Positions 31,748 through 31,750 of a stretch of DNA of 31,750 nucleotides are shown in pieces. Position numbers and translations under genes: made by a program. Every line of letters starts with the position of its first letter. Position 1 is the stretch's first letter. The notes under the pieces are model-generated. The model was not told where the DNA came from and searched no databases. It worked only from the letters and a program-made list of their open reading frames with translations. The DNA is taken from NCBI GenBank assembly GCA_964593555.1, contig CAZQIC010000044.1, forward strand, positions 1-31,750, in the 5' to 3' direction. The stretch is from CAZQIC01 sp964593555. GTDB taxonomy: Bacteria > Bacteroidota > Bacteroidia > JAFLBG01.

Positions 31748-31750
31748 CTA

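Noticed and set aside
1..31750. Complete circular plasmid or complete mobile element, because both ends carry the same sequence
   Set aside because: The end copies are inverted, not direct, so they do not support simple circular closure. The content is largely chromosomal housekeeping (ispG, ctaA, trans-sulfuration) with no replication or mobility gene.
1..31750. Composite transposon flanked by two inverted IS copies
   Set aside because: The geometry allows it, but nothing in the cargo looks transferred and no transposase is visible. Contig breakage at a multicopy element is simpler.

Overview
The window looks like a chromosomal segment of a Bacteroidota bacterium with roughly 40% G+C by eye. 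Evidence: cargo proteins with gliding-motility-type (type B) C-terminal domains of the type IX secretion system (T9SS), a PorP/SprF-family protein, a giant SprB-repeat adhesin, the long Bacteroidota form of IspG, a DUF2723 protein, and several upstream sequences matching the Bacteroidota promoter form TTG...TAnnTTTG. A heme A synthase implies a heme-aa3 oxidase and aerobic respiration. No rRNA, tRNA, CRISPR array, phage gene or transposase was found. There is no gene-free stretch longer than about 300 bases.

Layout. Positions 1-51 and 31697-31747 are perfect inverted copies of one sequence. Each copy abuts a broken gene for a surface or secreted protein: an SBBP-repeat protein that loses its C-terminus at the left end, and a T9SS type B cargo protein that loses its N-terminus at the right end. 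The window therefore most likely lies between two copies of a multicopy element. Between them come an OmpA-family protein (1461-3107, -), then a DUF2723/TMEM260-like membrane glycosyltransferase candidate with a polysaccharide deacetylase (3397-7318, +). Next is the dominant feature, a 9.2-kb gene for a giant Cys-rich adhesin with 34 SprB-type modules. It is followed 3 bases later by its probable secretion partner of the PorP/SprF family (17500-7322, -).

The second half is mostly housekeeping: heme A synthase, a trans-sulfuration PLP enzyme with a serine hydrolase, a carboxypeptidase-regulatory-like secreted protein, two small proteins of unknown function, a DEDDy 3'-5' exonuclease, a lipoprotein, a tryptophan 2,3-dioxygenase family protein, a TMTC-like membrane/TPR protein, IspG, an EamA transporter, a glutathione peroxidase-family protein and a single-pass membrane protein.

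The main biological theme is the cell surface. The adhesin and SprF-like protein form one unit, both broken end genes encode surface or secreted proteins, and two bacterial homologue families of eukaryotic protein O-mannosyltransferases are present. The most informative observations are a strict co-loss of one cysteine pair across the adhesin modules, which predicts a disulfide; a 4-module, about 909-base higher-order repeat in the same gene; and an ispG gene carrying four different short repeats in frame.
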